NCBI GenBank assembly: GCA_025360225.1
Contig: JANYCN010000018.1
Coordinates: 35,038 to 99,037, forward strand
Length of the DNA stretch: 64,000 nucleotides
Reading direction: 5' to 3'
Origin: Actinomycetes bacterium
GTDB lineage: Bacteria; Actinomycetota; Thermoleophilia; Gaiellales; F1-60-MAGs149
In this document: positions 46,985-55,478 of the stretch, one piece after another
Numbering within the stretch: position 1 is the first letter of the stretch
Layout: each line of letters begins with the position of its first letter
Position numbers and translations under genes: made by a program
The notes under the pieces: model-generated
The model's database searches: none
What the model saw: only the letters and a program-made list of their open reading frames with translations
Told to the model about the DNA's origin: nothing

Positions 46985-48174
46985 CCGGGCGCGAGCCCGT
47001 ACCGTCGCTCGGGCAGGCGGCTGTCGACGTCGATCGGGACGACCTGCAGCGCGGCGTCCTGCCCGAGCGCCGCGCGCACCTGGGTGACCGCGCCCGCAAG
47101 GCGGGCGGCGCGCACGTCACCGTCCTCGCGAAACAGCGGTGCCTGCTGGTTGCCAGGCGCGAGAGCGGTGATCTCGAGCGTGAGCTCCTCTGCCGGGGCG
47201 GGAAGCCGGGCGAGCTTGGCCTGAAGCGCCAGTCGGATGCGCGTGGGATCGGCGGTGGGTTCGCGCAACGACGCGTCGACGCACCAGGAGCCGCCGCCGA
47301 CGAGCCGGGCGCCAAGCGTCAGCACTCGCGGCTCGCGCCCCTGTCGGTCAGCACGCGCCAGGAGGCGCTCGACGAGCACGCGTATGGCGTGGTCGAGCGC
47401 GCCCTCGGTGGTGGTTGCGTCTGGCATCGTGATCGTCTCGCGCATCGGCTCGCGCGGCGTGCGGGGGACGAGCGGTGTCGGGTCGTCACCGCTTGCAAGC
47501 CGCCAGGCGCGCTCACCGTCGGGTCCGAAGCGGTCGCGCAGACGAACGCGACCGAGCGCCTCGACGGCGCCCAGTCGATCGACGCCGAGCCGTTCGAGCG
47601 TCGTCACGAGCGAGCCGGGGACCGCGCCGTCGCTCTGCAGCGTCGACACGGCGAGCGGTGCGAGGAACTCACGCACCGCCGGGCCGGTGACGACGACCGG
47701 CCGTCCAGGACGTGCGCGTCGCGTTGCGGCGAGCGCCGGGAACCGCCCGGGTGCCGCTCCGACCCGGCTGGACGGGGCGATCTCCTGGAGTCGAACGAGG
47801 ACGGCCGCCCGTCCACCGTAGAGCAGCTCGACGGGCTCGGTTGCGAGCAGCGCACGGCCGGGGCCGGCCGGCTCGACGGGGATGCCGAGCGCCTCGATCC
47901 GCTCGAGGAGACGCTCGTTCGCGGAGGAGACGATGATCGGGTCGGAGGGCAGGAGCGCTAGACCGGGGCAGAGGGCGAGCGCCTCCGAGATGCGCATGCC
48001 CTCACGGACCCCCGCGGTGGACGCCGCTGCAGACGGCTCGCCAACGCGCGGGGGTCCGCCAGGCTCGGGCGCCAACGCGGCGGCGAGAGCGGGGTCGCGC
48101 AGACCGAGCCGGCTAGCGGTGACGGCGAACGCGAAGCGGGGGATGACCAGGGCTGCGATCACCCGCTCCAGCAT
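46981..48174 (-). CDS. imuB: ImuB-like inactive Y-family polymerase
   Basis: 397 residues of the Y-family shape: VTASRLGLRDPALAAALAPEPGG...VREGMRISEALALCPGLALLP, HhH region LERLGVDRLGAVEALG...LRDRFG and a little-finger-like C-terminus. The catalytic acidic residues are not evident (the first motif reads ALVIPRFAFAVTAS instead of DMDAFFAS-like), as expected for ImuB, which bridges DnaE2 and the beta clamp. Usually ImuA/ImuA' precedes imuB; none is in the window. A perfect LexA palindrome lies 4 bp upstream of the ATG. Confidence 0.88.
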   Translation of the reverse strand: MLERVIAALVIPRFAFAVTASRLGLRDPALAAALAPEPGGPPRVGEPSAAASTAGVREGMRISEALALCPGLALLPSDPIIVSSANERLLERIEALGIPVEPAGPGRALLATEPVELLYGGRAAVLVRLQEIAPSSRVGAAPGRFPALAATRRARPGRPVVVTGPAVREFLAPLAVSTLQSDGAVPGSLVTTLERLGVDRLGAVEALGRVRLRDRFGPDGERAWRLASGDDPTPLVPRTPREPMRETITMPDATTTEGALDHAIRVLVERLLARADRQGREPRVLTLGARLVGGGSWCVDASLREPTADPTRIRLALQAKLARLPAPAEELTLEITALAPGNQQAPLFREDGDVRAARLAGAVTQVRAALGQDAALQVVPIDVDSRLPERRYGLAPG

Positions 48175-48177
48175 ACA

Positions 48178-48191
48178 CGAACGTACGTTCG
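48178..48191. promoter_or_regulatory. LexA (SOS) box between imuB and the LysE operon
   Basis: CGAAC-GTAC-GTTCG, perfectly symmetric and embedded in a 22-bp palindrome (48174-48195). It lies 4 bp from the imuB start. On the other side it lies just upstream of TACGAT (48197-48202), the putative -10 of the plus-strand micro-ORF, so LexA could block both directions. Confidence 0.88.
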
Positions 48192-48209
48192 TGTACTACG
48201 ATCGCATCG

Positions 48210-48269
48210 ATGACGATGCTGGCTTGCGCGGCGTGTGGCGAGCCGGTTGACGGGTTGCGCAACGGATGA
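48210..48269 (+). CDS. 19-codon CxxC micro-ORF coupled to the exporter
   Basis: MTMLACAACGEPVDGLRNG then TGA. Support is positional: the ATG is 7 nt after TACGAT, the leaderless spacing seen repeatedly in this window. Its stop forms an ATGA overlap (48266-48269) with the LysE-type gene. The CAAC pair is CxxC-like. It could be a leader peptide that opens translation of the exporter, or a tiny functional peptide. No ribosome site precedes the exporter's own ATG. Confidence 0.5.
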   Translation: MTMLACAACGEPVDGLRNG

Positions 48270-48889
48270 GTCCGGGCGTGGTGGACGTTGGCGACGCCGT
48301 CGTGCTGGGCGGGATTGCCGGCTATGCCGTCGCGATGCCGGTCGGCGCGATCTCGCTCCTGATTCTCGACACGGGGATCCGCCGCGGGCTCCGGCTCGCG
48401 CTGGCTGCAGGTCTTGGTACGGCGCTTGCCGACCTGCTGTACGCCGCGGGCGCTGCCCTTGGCGGCTCGGCGCTCGCGCGCCTGTTTGAGCCGGTAGCGG
48501 GAGCCGTTCGAGTGGTCGCTGCAGGTGCGTTGCTCGCGGTCGCGGCGGTGCTCGTCCGCCAAGCCCGATCGGTGCTGGTCGAACGCACCGTGCAGGCACG
48601 GAGCGCGGCGGCGACGTGCGTGCGGTTTCTCGCGCTCACGATCATCAACCCGGCGACTGCGGCGTCGTTCGCGGCGGTCGTGCTCGGGACCGGAGACCGG
48701 CAGCTGACGTTCGCGTCCGGCGCCGCGTTCGTCCTCGCCGCATTCGTCGCCTCGCTCTCCTGGCAGTGGGTTGTTGCTGCTGTTGGAGCGATGGCGCACC
48801 GGCGCCTCCCGGCATCGGCACGGCGGTTGACCAGCGGCGTCGGCGCCGGTCTGCTCGCGCTGCTCGCGCTGCGGGTCATCCTCAGCTGA
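48266..48889 (+). CDS. LysE/RhtB-family exporter
   Basis: 207 residues, about six membrane helices. YAVAMPVGAISLLILDTGIRRGLRLALAAGLGTALADLLY is the LysE-family signature, and FLALTIINPATAASFAAVVLG is the conserved Asn-Pro segment of helix 4. These proteins export amino acids or other small metabolites. It is coupled to the micro-ORF upstream and, through it, to a LexA box, which would make it SOS-inducible. A short hairpin with TTTT near 48902-48915 may terminate it. Confidence 0.85.
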   Translation: MSPGVVDVGDAVVLGGIAGYAVAMPVGAISLLILDTGIRRGLRLALAAGLGTALADLLYAAGAALGGSALARLFEPVAGAVRVVAAGALLAVAAVLVRQARSVLVERTVQARSAAATCVRFLALTIINPATAASFAAVVLGTGDRQLTFASGAAFVLAAFVASLSWQWVVAAVGAMAHRRLPASARRLTSGVGAGLLALLALRVILS

Positions 48890-48987
48890 GGCGGGGCTCA
48901 CCCTCCTGGGGGGTTTTCGCTCAAGGGCTGCGCCGAGCGGCTCGCCAGCGTCAACTCAGCCCGCGTTCTGCCGATAGCTGATGAGGC

Positions 48988-51900
48988 GTGAGCGATGGCG
49001 ATGTCACCTCGAGGCTTGCTCGGCTGGCCCACATGGATGGGCAGCCGCGATCGTTGCGCGGCGCGATTGGCGACCGCATGCAGGCCGCCTCTGAGGAGGA
49101 GATCCAGGGCCGGATCCGCGAGGAGTCGCAGAAGCTTCTGAAGCAGTCCGAGAAGCTCCTGAACCAACGCGAGGCGCAGCTTGAGGCTCGCGAACGGGCG
49201 CTGGCTGCTCACGAGACGGGCGTCGACCTCTCGACGATCAACGCAGACACGATCGCGCGGGTGGGCGAGCTTGAGGGCCACATCGGCGAGCTCGAGGAGA
49301 GGGCTGTTGCGCTCGAGGCCGAGATCGAGCGGGAGCGGCGTCGCGCCGGCGAGCTTGAACAGATGCTCGAGTACCACAGCTTCGCGCGGAGCGACGACGA
49401 CGATAGCGGCGTCGAGGCTGACCTCCGTGCGGAGATGGAGGCGCTCCAGGCGCAGATCGCCGGGCGGGATCTCGATCTCGTGCAGGCGCGCGCCGCCGTG
49501 ACGGGTGCCGAGGACCGCCGCCACGAGCTGGAACGGGTGCTCGCCGACATCCGCGCCGAGTCCGCGCGCAAGATCGACCCGGATGACATGCGCGTGCGGA
49601 TCGTCGGTCTCGAGCGCGACGCGGCGCGCGCTGGCGAGCTTGCGGCGCGCGCCGAGGAGCTCGAGGCCCGCATCGCCGCCGGCGCCGCCGGGCCGGCGTC
49701 AGACGCTGAGCTGGCGGCGGAGGTCGACCGGCTCCGCGCGGCCCTCGCAACGGCGTCGACCCAGACGGCGAGTGACGGCACGAGCGAGGAGATCGAGGCC
49801 TTGCGTGCCGAGCTTGTCGAGGCCCGCGCGGCGGTGCTCGCGGCGGAGCAGGCGATCGCTGCTCCGAGCACGATGGACGCCGAGACGGCGGAGGGTCGCG
49901 TCGCGATCCTCGAGGACGCGCTGTTTCGTCTGCAGCTCGAGCTGGAACAACGTCCCCTTGCCGGCGACCACGCTCCCGACCCGCGTGCCGGCGAGCTGGC
50001 GGTCGAGATCGATGAGCTACGACGCGAGCTCGCGGGTCGTGAGGACGAGATCGCGAGCCTTCGACGGGCGTCCGACGTGGCAACGGAGATCGCTGCGCGG
50101 CTCGCCGCCGCGGAGCAGTCGCTCGCCGAGGAGGGTGCCGCTCGTGTGCTGGCCGAGTCCGATCGAGCCGAGCTCGAGCGCCGTGCCGGACTTGATGCCG
50201 ATGCGTTGGTCGACGTCCGCGAACGGCTCGTCGTCGCTGAAGCTGCGGCTGCGGCGGCGCTGGCGGCGCGGGAGGCGTTCGCGGGCGACGTCCAGTCTGC
50301 CGATGCCGCGCTGACGGCGTTGCGGGACGAGGTCGCGGAGCGGACGCTCCAGCTCGAGCAGGCGAACGCGCGGCTCGATGCCGTCGAGGCGGCCGCTGCC
50401 GACGCGACGCGGGAACGCGAGCGGGCGAGCGACGCTGCAGCGGGAGCCGTCGAGGCCCTTGCGGCGATCGAGGAGCGGGCCGCGAGGGACGTGGCGGCGC
50501 TCGCCGAGGCGCGCGAGCAGCTGGCTCGTGCGCAGGACGCTGCCAGCGACGCGTTGCGTGCTCGGGACGCGGGGCAAGGAGAGGCCGAGGCCGCTGTCCG
50601 GGAGCTGGACGAGCTGCACGGCCGGGTAGCTGAGCAGGCGCGTGCGCTGACCGCCGCGCACGAGGAGGTCGAGCGCGCGCTCGAGGCCACCGCGTCGGCG
50701 ATCCGAGACCGGGAGACGGCGGACGAGAGCGCCGAGGTCGCGGCGCGCGGATATGCCGATCGTCGCGAGCAGCTTGCTGCAGAGGTCGCTGCTGCGCGTT
50801 CCGTGAGCGTTGAGCTCGAGCAGCGCCTCGCCGCGCAGGAGCACGAGCGCGCACTGCTGCAGCAGGCGCTCGTGAACGCCGACGCCGCAGCGAGCTCGTT
50901 GGCGGTCGAGCACGAGAGCGAGCAGGCAGCGCGGATCACGCTCGAACGCCGCTTGGCCGAGGTTGAGCAGACGCGTGCGGACGCCACCGGCGCTGTGATG
51001 GACGCGGAACGGCGTGCCTCGGAGCTCGCGGGGGAGCTGGAGGCGCTCCGGCGGTCCTCGACCGAGGAGTCCGACGAGCAGGACGCCTTGCGGGATGAGC
51101 TGACGACGGCGAAGCGCCTGCTTGACGAGGTTCGCGGCCGCACCGAGGAGCTTGAGGCTCGCGACGAGCAGCTCCGACGCGAGCGTGATCGTCTGGCTGA
51201 GTTGGCAGAACGCGCGCGCGCCGACGCCGACGCGACAGCCTCCGACCTCGCGGAGGCCGAGGGCGAGCTCGGCCGTCGCGCGACGGCCTTCGACGTCGAG
51301 CAGCAAGCGCGTGTGGGCGAGCTCGCTACGGCGCGTGAGGAGGTCGAGCGGCTGACGGCGGAGCTGGGCGCGACGCAGGCGCAGGCGAACGACCTCGCGA
51401 CGGACCGAGCGCAGGCAGAGGATCGAGCTGCAGAGGCTGACGCGAGGCGTGCTGGCGCCGAGATCGAGCGTGCAGCGATCGCCACGACCCTGACCGATCT
51501 CGAGCACCAGCTAGCCGCAGTGCAGGCGGAGTCCCGTGACGCAGCCGATGCGCGCGCCGGTGCCGCGGCGCGCGCTGACCAGGCCGAGGCCGAGCGAGCC
51601 GGGGTCGAGTGCGACCTTGCCGCGCTCCGGGGAGAGGTCGCTCGGGTCGAGGAGCGGCTGGCGGACGAGACGCGCTCGTCCGAGTCCGCGCTCGCCGAGC
51701 TCCAGCGACAGCTCGACGACGTCCTCGGTGAGGCGGCTGCGCTTCGACAACGCGAGGCGGACGCCCGTCAGCGCGAGGAGTCTCTCGAGTCGGCCGTTGC
51801 TGCGACCCGAGAGGAGGGCGAGCAGCAGGTCGCCCGACTGCAGCAGGAGCTCGCTGCCGCGACAGCGGCAGCGCAGGTGGAGATCGCACGGATCCGTGCT

Positions 51901-54384
51901 GCGGCGGACGAGGCGCGCGACGGCGACGCGGAACGCTCGGAGCGAGACGCCACGAGGCTTGCAGAGCTGGAACAGGCGCTTCGAGCGGCGACCGAGGCCG
52001 TCGACGCGGCGACCCACGACGCAGACCGGAGCCGTGAGATCGCTCGGGAGGTGACCGCGGCGGCGGAGCGCGAGCTGGCGAGCCTGCAGGCGAGCGCCGA
52101 CGAGCGATCGGCCGCCCTCGAAGCGACGCTGGCGGAGGTCCGCGCGCTCGCCGACGGGCGGGTCGATCCGCTCGAGGTTGAGGACCGGCTTTCGTCGCTC
52201 CGGCGCGACGTCGACGCGGCCCGCGCGGAGCTTCGACTGCGCGAGGAGCAGCTGACGGATGCCGCTCGTGAACGGGAGGAGCGTCACGCTGCGGCGCTGG
52301 TGGCGGCGGAGGCCGCTGCGGCGACGCGGCAGGGCTCGATCGCGGTCGCCCTCGCCGACGCGACCACGGCCGTCGTGGCGATCACGGCCGAGCGCGACGC
52401 GCTCGTCGAGCAGGCCCGGTCGACGGCCGAGGCGCTGGAACTGGCAGGCGAGCAGCTCGCCGGCGAGCTGCGCTCCGGGGTCGAACACTTGCGGGTGATC
52501 AGCGATCTCCGCGCCGAGGCGGCACGACTGACGGCGGCAGTCGACGAGCTCCGCGGAGAGGTCGATCGTCGCATCGATCCCGCTGAGCATCACACGCGTG
52601 TTGGTGCCGCGGAGACTGCATTGGAGACCGTCAGGGCGGAGCTTGCGGTTGAGCGGCTCCACGCCGTTGAGCAGCGAGAGGCAACGAGCGCCGAGGTGGC
52701 GGTGTTGCGGGCCGCGATCGCTGAGGCCGAGTCGGGCGCAGAGATCGTTCGGCGTGAGCGCGACGCCGCGGCCGCCCGGCTGGAGACGGCGATGCGCCGG
52801 GTCGGTGAGCTCGACGACGCCGTCCAAGCGGCCCGGCGTGAGGCGGAAGGTCGGCTTGACCCGGCGGTGGTGGCGCGCCAGCGCGACGAGCTCCTCGCGC
52901 AGGTCGCCGCGGCACGGGTCGAAGCTGCGGAGGCACGCACCGGGCGCGAGGCGACGCAGGTGTCCCTCGACACCCTCCGCATCGAGGCGACGAACCTGGC
53001 AATCCAGGTGCAGGCAGCCGAGGAGCGAGCTGGTCGGCTGAACGCAATGGAGGTCGACCTGAAGCAGGCGGTTGACGCACGTGAGCTGGCGCGGACGGAC
53101 GCGATCCGCAGCGCTGCGCGCCTGGCACAGGTCGAGTCGGAGCTCGTGTCGGCACGCGCCGAGGCGCGCGAGCGGGCGATCTCTCTCGAGGAGCGTGCAC
53201 GAATCGCCGAGGCGCGGATCAGCGACCTCGAGGACCAGCTCGGGGGCGCCCCTTCGAGCGTGCTTCTCACAGGTGACGATGCGCCGGACGTCGATGGCGC
53301 GCTGCGCCACGCCGCCGAGCTGCAGGCGCGGATCGCGACGCTCCAGTCGCGTGAGGAGGCGGCACGGTCGCAGATTCTCGCGCTGCGCGGCGAGCTCGAG
53401 TCGCTCCGGGGCGACGACGCGATGCGGGCCGGTGCGATGGCCGGCCTCTCCGGCCGAGAGCGCCAGATCGCGGAGCGCGAGGCACAGCTTGCCGGTGATC
53501 GGACGAGGGTCGCTGAGCGTGAGGCGGAGCTTCGGGGCCTTCTCGAGCGCCACGAGCTCGACGGCGCCCGCCTGAAATCCGATCGCGGGGTGCTCGACGT
53601 GGCACGCACGGATCTTGCTGCCCGGGAGCGGCAGGTCCTCGCCGAGCTTGAGGAGCGCGAGACGAGGCTGGCCGCCGAGCTCGCCGATCGCAGCGACGCG
53701 CTCCAGCTTGCTGCCGCAGAGATCGAGGAGGCACGATCGCAGTCGCACCAGGTGGTCGCCGGTCGCGGTGACGACCTCGAGCGACGAGAGGTCGAGCTGA
53801 CGACGATCGCGGAGTCACTGGCGCGGCGTCGCGACGAGATGCGGCGGCTCGATGACGCGCTCGCGACACGCGAGCGTCAGCTCGACCGTCGCGCGAGTGA
53901 CCTTGAGCGGCGCGCTGGAGAGGTCAAGCGACGTGAGGACGAGGTCGACTCGGCCGAGGAGGAGGTCGAGCGGATCCGGACGTCGATGCTGCGCAGCGAG
54001 CCGGTCACGCTACGGGCCGTCGCGCCGCTGCCGGAGGCGTCCGACGACGTCGAGCTCGACGAGGATGGCAACCCGGTCCAGGCGTGGCTCGACCGCCGGC
54101 GCCGCAAGCAGGCATCGCTCGAGGCGAAACAGGCCGATCTCGACCGGCGTGAGGTCTCGGTGCGCGAGCTCGAGGGTCGCCTGCGCGCCCTCGAAGGAGC
54201 GCTGACGCGGAAGGAGGCCGATCTGGCATCGTTCGCCGAGATGCTGCAGCAGTCGCTCGGTCAGGCCGAGGACGCCGCGCTCGGCGAGGTCACCCGTTCG
54301 AAGGCTCCGTCGGACGAGGACCCGACCCAGCGGCTGCGGTTCTGGACGCGTGACAGCTCGACGGGCAACTCGAAGGCGTCCTGA
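48988..54384 (+). CDS. giant coiled-coil protein, 1,798 aa
   Basis: Nearly the whole chain is heptad-rich Ala/Glu/Arg/Leu coiled coil from about residue 30 to 1,640, with no signal peptide, membrane helix or ATP-binding motif, so it is not an SMC or Rad50. Four spaced copies of R/K-[IVL]-D-P (DNA near 49,570, 52,158, 52,566 and 52,849) start similar segments such as RVDPLEVEDRLSSLRRD. The last 180 residues contain a less helical stretch (LPEASDDVELDEDGNPVQAW) and more coil. The short N-terminus RLARLAHMDGQPRSLRGAIGDRM might be a docking segment. The GTG at 48988 is the first start in frame; no strong ribosome site. Scaffold or cytoskeleton-like function is inference. Confidence 0.75.
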   Translation: MSDGDVTSRLARLAHMDGQPRSLRGAIGDRMQAASEEEIQGRIREESQKLLKQSEKLLNQREAQLEARERALAAHETGVDLSTINADTIARVGELEGHIGELEERAVALEAEIERERRRAGELEQMLEYHSFARSDDDDSGVEADLRAEMEALQAQIAGRDLDLVQARAAVTGAEDRRHELERVLADIRAESARKIDPDDMRVRIVGLERDAARAGELAARAEELEARIAAGAAGPASDAELAAEVDRLRAALATASTQTASDGTSEEIEALRAELVEARAAVLAAEQAIAAPSTMDAETAEGRVAILEDALFRLQLELEQRPLAGDHAPDPRAGELAVEIDELRRELAGREDEIASLRRASDVATEIAARLAAAEQSLAEEGAARVLAESDRAELERRAGLDADALVDVRERLVVAEAAAAAALAAREAFAGDVQSADAALTALRDEVAERTLQLEQANARLDAVEAAAADATRERERASDAAAGAVEALAAIEERAARDVAALAEAREQLARAQDAASDALRARDAGQGEAEAAVRELDELHGRVAEQARALTAAHEEVERALEATASAIRDRETADESAEVAARGYADRREQLAAEVAAARSVSVELEQRLAAQEHERALLQQALVNADAAASSLAVEHESEQAARITLERRLAEVEQTRADATGAVMDAERRASELAGELEALRRSSTEESDEQDALRDELTTAKRLLDEVRGRTEELEARDEQLRRERDRLAELAERARADADATASDLAEAEGELGRRATAFDVEQQARVGELATAREEVERLTAELGATQAQANDLATDRAQAEDRAAEADARRAGAEIERAAIATTLTDLEHQLAAVQAESRDAADARAGAAARADQAEAERAGVECDLAALRGEVARVEERLADETRSSESALAELQRQLDDVLGEAAALRQREADARQREESLESAVAATREEGEQQVARLQQELAAATAAAQVEIARIRAAADEARDGDAERSERDATRLAELEQALRAATEAVDAATHDADRSREIAREVTAAAERELASLQASADERSAALEATLAEVRALADGRVDPLEVEDRLSSLRRDVDAARAELRLREEQLTDAAREREERHAAALVAAEAAAATRQGSIAVALADATTAVVAITAERDALVEQARSTAEALELAGEQLAGELRSGVEHLRVISDLRAEAARLTAAVDELRGEVDRRIDPAEHHTRVGAAETALETVRAELAVERLHAVEQREATSAEVAVLRAAIAEAESGAEIVRRERDAAAARLETAMRRVGELDDAVQAARREAEGRLDPAVVARQRDELLAQVAAARVEAAEARTGREATQVSLDTLRIEATNLAIQVQAAEERAGRLNAMEVDLKQAVDARELARTDAIRSAARLAQVESELVSARAEARERAISLEERARIAEARISDLEDQLGGAPSSVLLTGDDAPDVDGALRHAAELQARIATLQSREEAARSQILALRGELESLRGDDAMRAGAMAGLSGRERQIAEREAQLAGDRTRVAEREAELRGLLERHELDGARLKSDRGVLDVARTDLAARERQVLAELEERETRLAAELADRSDALQLAAAEIEEARSQSHQVVAGRGDDLERREVELTTIAESLARRRDEMRRLDDALATRERQLDRRASDLERRAGEVKRREDEVDSAEEEVERIRTSMLRSEPVTLRAVAPLPEASDDVELDEDGNPVQAWLDRRRRKQASLEAKQADLDRREVSVRELEGRLRALEGALTRKEADLASFAEMLQQSLGQAEDAALGEVTRSKAPSDEDPTQRLRFWTRDSSTGNSKAS

Positions 54385-54440
54385 TCGTCGGTCGCCTGAG
54401 AACTTGTCGCTCGTAGCGTGATTTTCCGTTCCTCGGCGCC

Positions 54441-54646
54441 TTGACACGCGGGCTCTCGGAGCGGTACATTCTCCTTGCGCCGAGCACGGGGCCCGAGGAG
54501 ATCTCGGCCCGGGTATCAGAGCCGCGACGAAGGGCAGCCGGAGTCGAGGGGACGGTACGCGGGCCGCGAAGGATGCGGGACACCGACTCGGCGCCTCGCG
54601 TCCTGCACCGTCCACGCAGACGTCGCCGTCCGGTACGCTGGTCGCC
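54441..54646 (+). promoter_or_regulatory. promoter followed by a structured untranslated stretch
   Basis: TTGACA (54441-54446), 18 bp, TACATT (54465-54470): the best classical promoter in the window. Transcription would begin near 54477, and no convincing ORF follows before the SDR start at 54647. The stretch is rich in potential stems, for example GGG(C)CCGAG pairing with CTCGGCCC around GAGAT. The SDR gene has its own TACGCT 7 nt before its ATG, so this transcript may be an independent small RNA or an extended leader. I recognise no Rfam family. Confidence 0.4.
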
Positions 54647-55411
54647 ATGTCGGTCAGACCTCGTGCGGTGATCAGCGGCGGCTCGTCCGGGATCGGGCTC
54701 GCCGTCGCGCGACGGCTTGTCGCGCTCGGCTACTCGGTGCACCTCGTGGCGCGCGGCGCCGATCGGCTCGACGCGGCGACGCGCGAGCTCGGCGAGCACG
54801 CGACCGGGACGGTGCTCGATGTTGCTGACCCGGCCGCCGTGGCGGCGTTCGCCGAACGTCTCCGCGTTGACGGTCTGCACGAGCTTGCGCTGCTCGTGTG
54901 CAACGCCGGCATCCCTGGTCGCGCGTCAGCGACGTCCGTTGACCCGGCGCTCGCACGAGTAGTTATGGGCGTGAACTATCACGGGATGGTCGATCTGACC
55001 CGTGCGTTCTGGCCAGAGCTGGTTGCCGCAGGCGGTACGGTGGTGAACGTGTGCAGCGTCGCCGGCACCGTCGCCCTTGCCGCCGCGGCGCCGTACAGCG
55101 CCTCGAAGCATGCAGCGCTCGCGTGGTCGAGGTCGCTCGCAGGCGTTGCGCGCACGACCGGCGTTCGCGTGCTCACCGTCAACCCCGGGCCGGTCGCGAC
55201 CCCGGGGTTCCCGCAGGCGAAGCTGGTCGCGCGCCGACGGACAAGCCGGGTCGTGATCACCGCCGACGCCTGCGCGGAGTCGATCATCCGCGGCCTCGAA
55301 CGTCGGCGAGGCGAGATCTTCGTGCCACGGTGGTGGCGCGTGGCCGCCGTCGCGCAGAGCGTCCTGCCGACGCCGTTTGCCCGCCTTGCCGGTCGGGCGT
55401 GGCGGGGGTAG
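54647..55411 (+). CDS. short-chain dehydrogenase/reductase
   Basis: 254 residues, classical SDR. Nucleotide-binding GGSSGIGLAVARRL, adenine pocket LDVADP, CNAGIPG, catalytic Ser and YxxxK in PYSASKHAAL, and NPGPVATPGF. Arg-rich C-terminal region with a hydrophobic end (VAQSVLPTPFARLAGRA) might associate with membranes. Substrate unknown. Start set by TACGCT 7 nt upstream. Confidence 0.88.
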   Translation: MSVRPRAVISGGSSGIGLAVARRLVALGYSVHLVARGADRLDAATRELGEHATGTVLDVADPAAVAAFAERLRVDGLHELALLVCNAGIPGRASATSVDPALARVVMGVNYHGMVDLTRAFWPELVAAGGTVVNVCSVAGTVALAAAAPYSASKHAALAWSRSLAGVARTTGVRVLTVNPGPVATPGFPQAKLVARRRTSRVVITADACAESIIRGLERRRGEIFVPRWWRVAAVAQSVLPTPFARLAGRAWRG

Positions 55412-55427
55412 CGGGCTCGATCTCTCA

Positions 55428-55478
55428 CCCACGCGCCATCGCCGACCCTGTTTGACGGGCTCCTAGAACGCGCGTGGG
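55428..55478. terminator. inverted repeat between convergent SDR and trpS
   Basis: CCCACGCGC (55428-55436) and GCGCGTGGG (55470-55478) are perfect complements separated by 33 bp, in the convergent gap; the second arm lies in the last codons of trpS. It could terminate both transcripts. The long loop makes this tentative. Confidence 0.35.

Noticed and set aside
54555..54585. T-box-like stretch GGGGACGGTACGCGG upstream of the SDR
   Set aside because: It differs from the T-box core at several positions, no specifier stem is evident, and the downstream gene is not an aminoacyl-tRNA or amino-acid gene; trpS is on the other strand.
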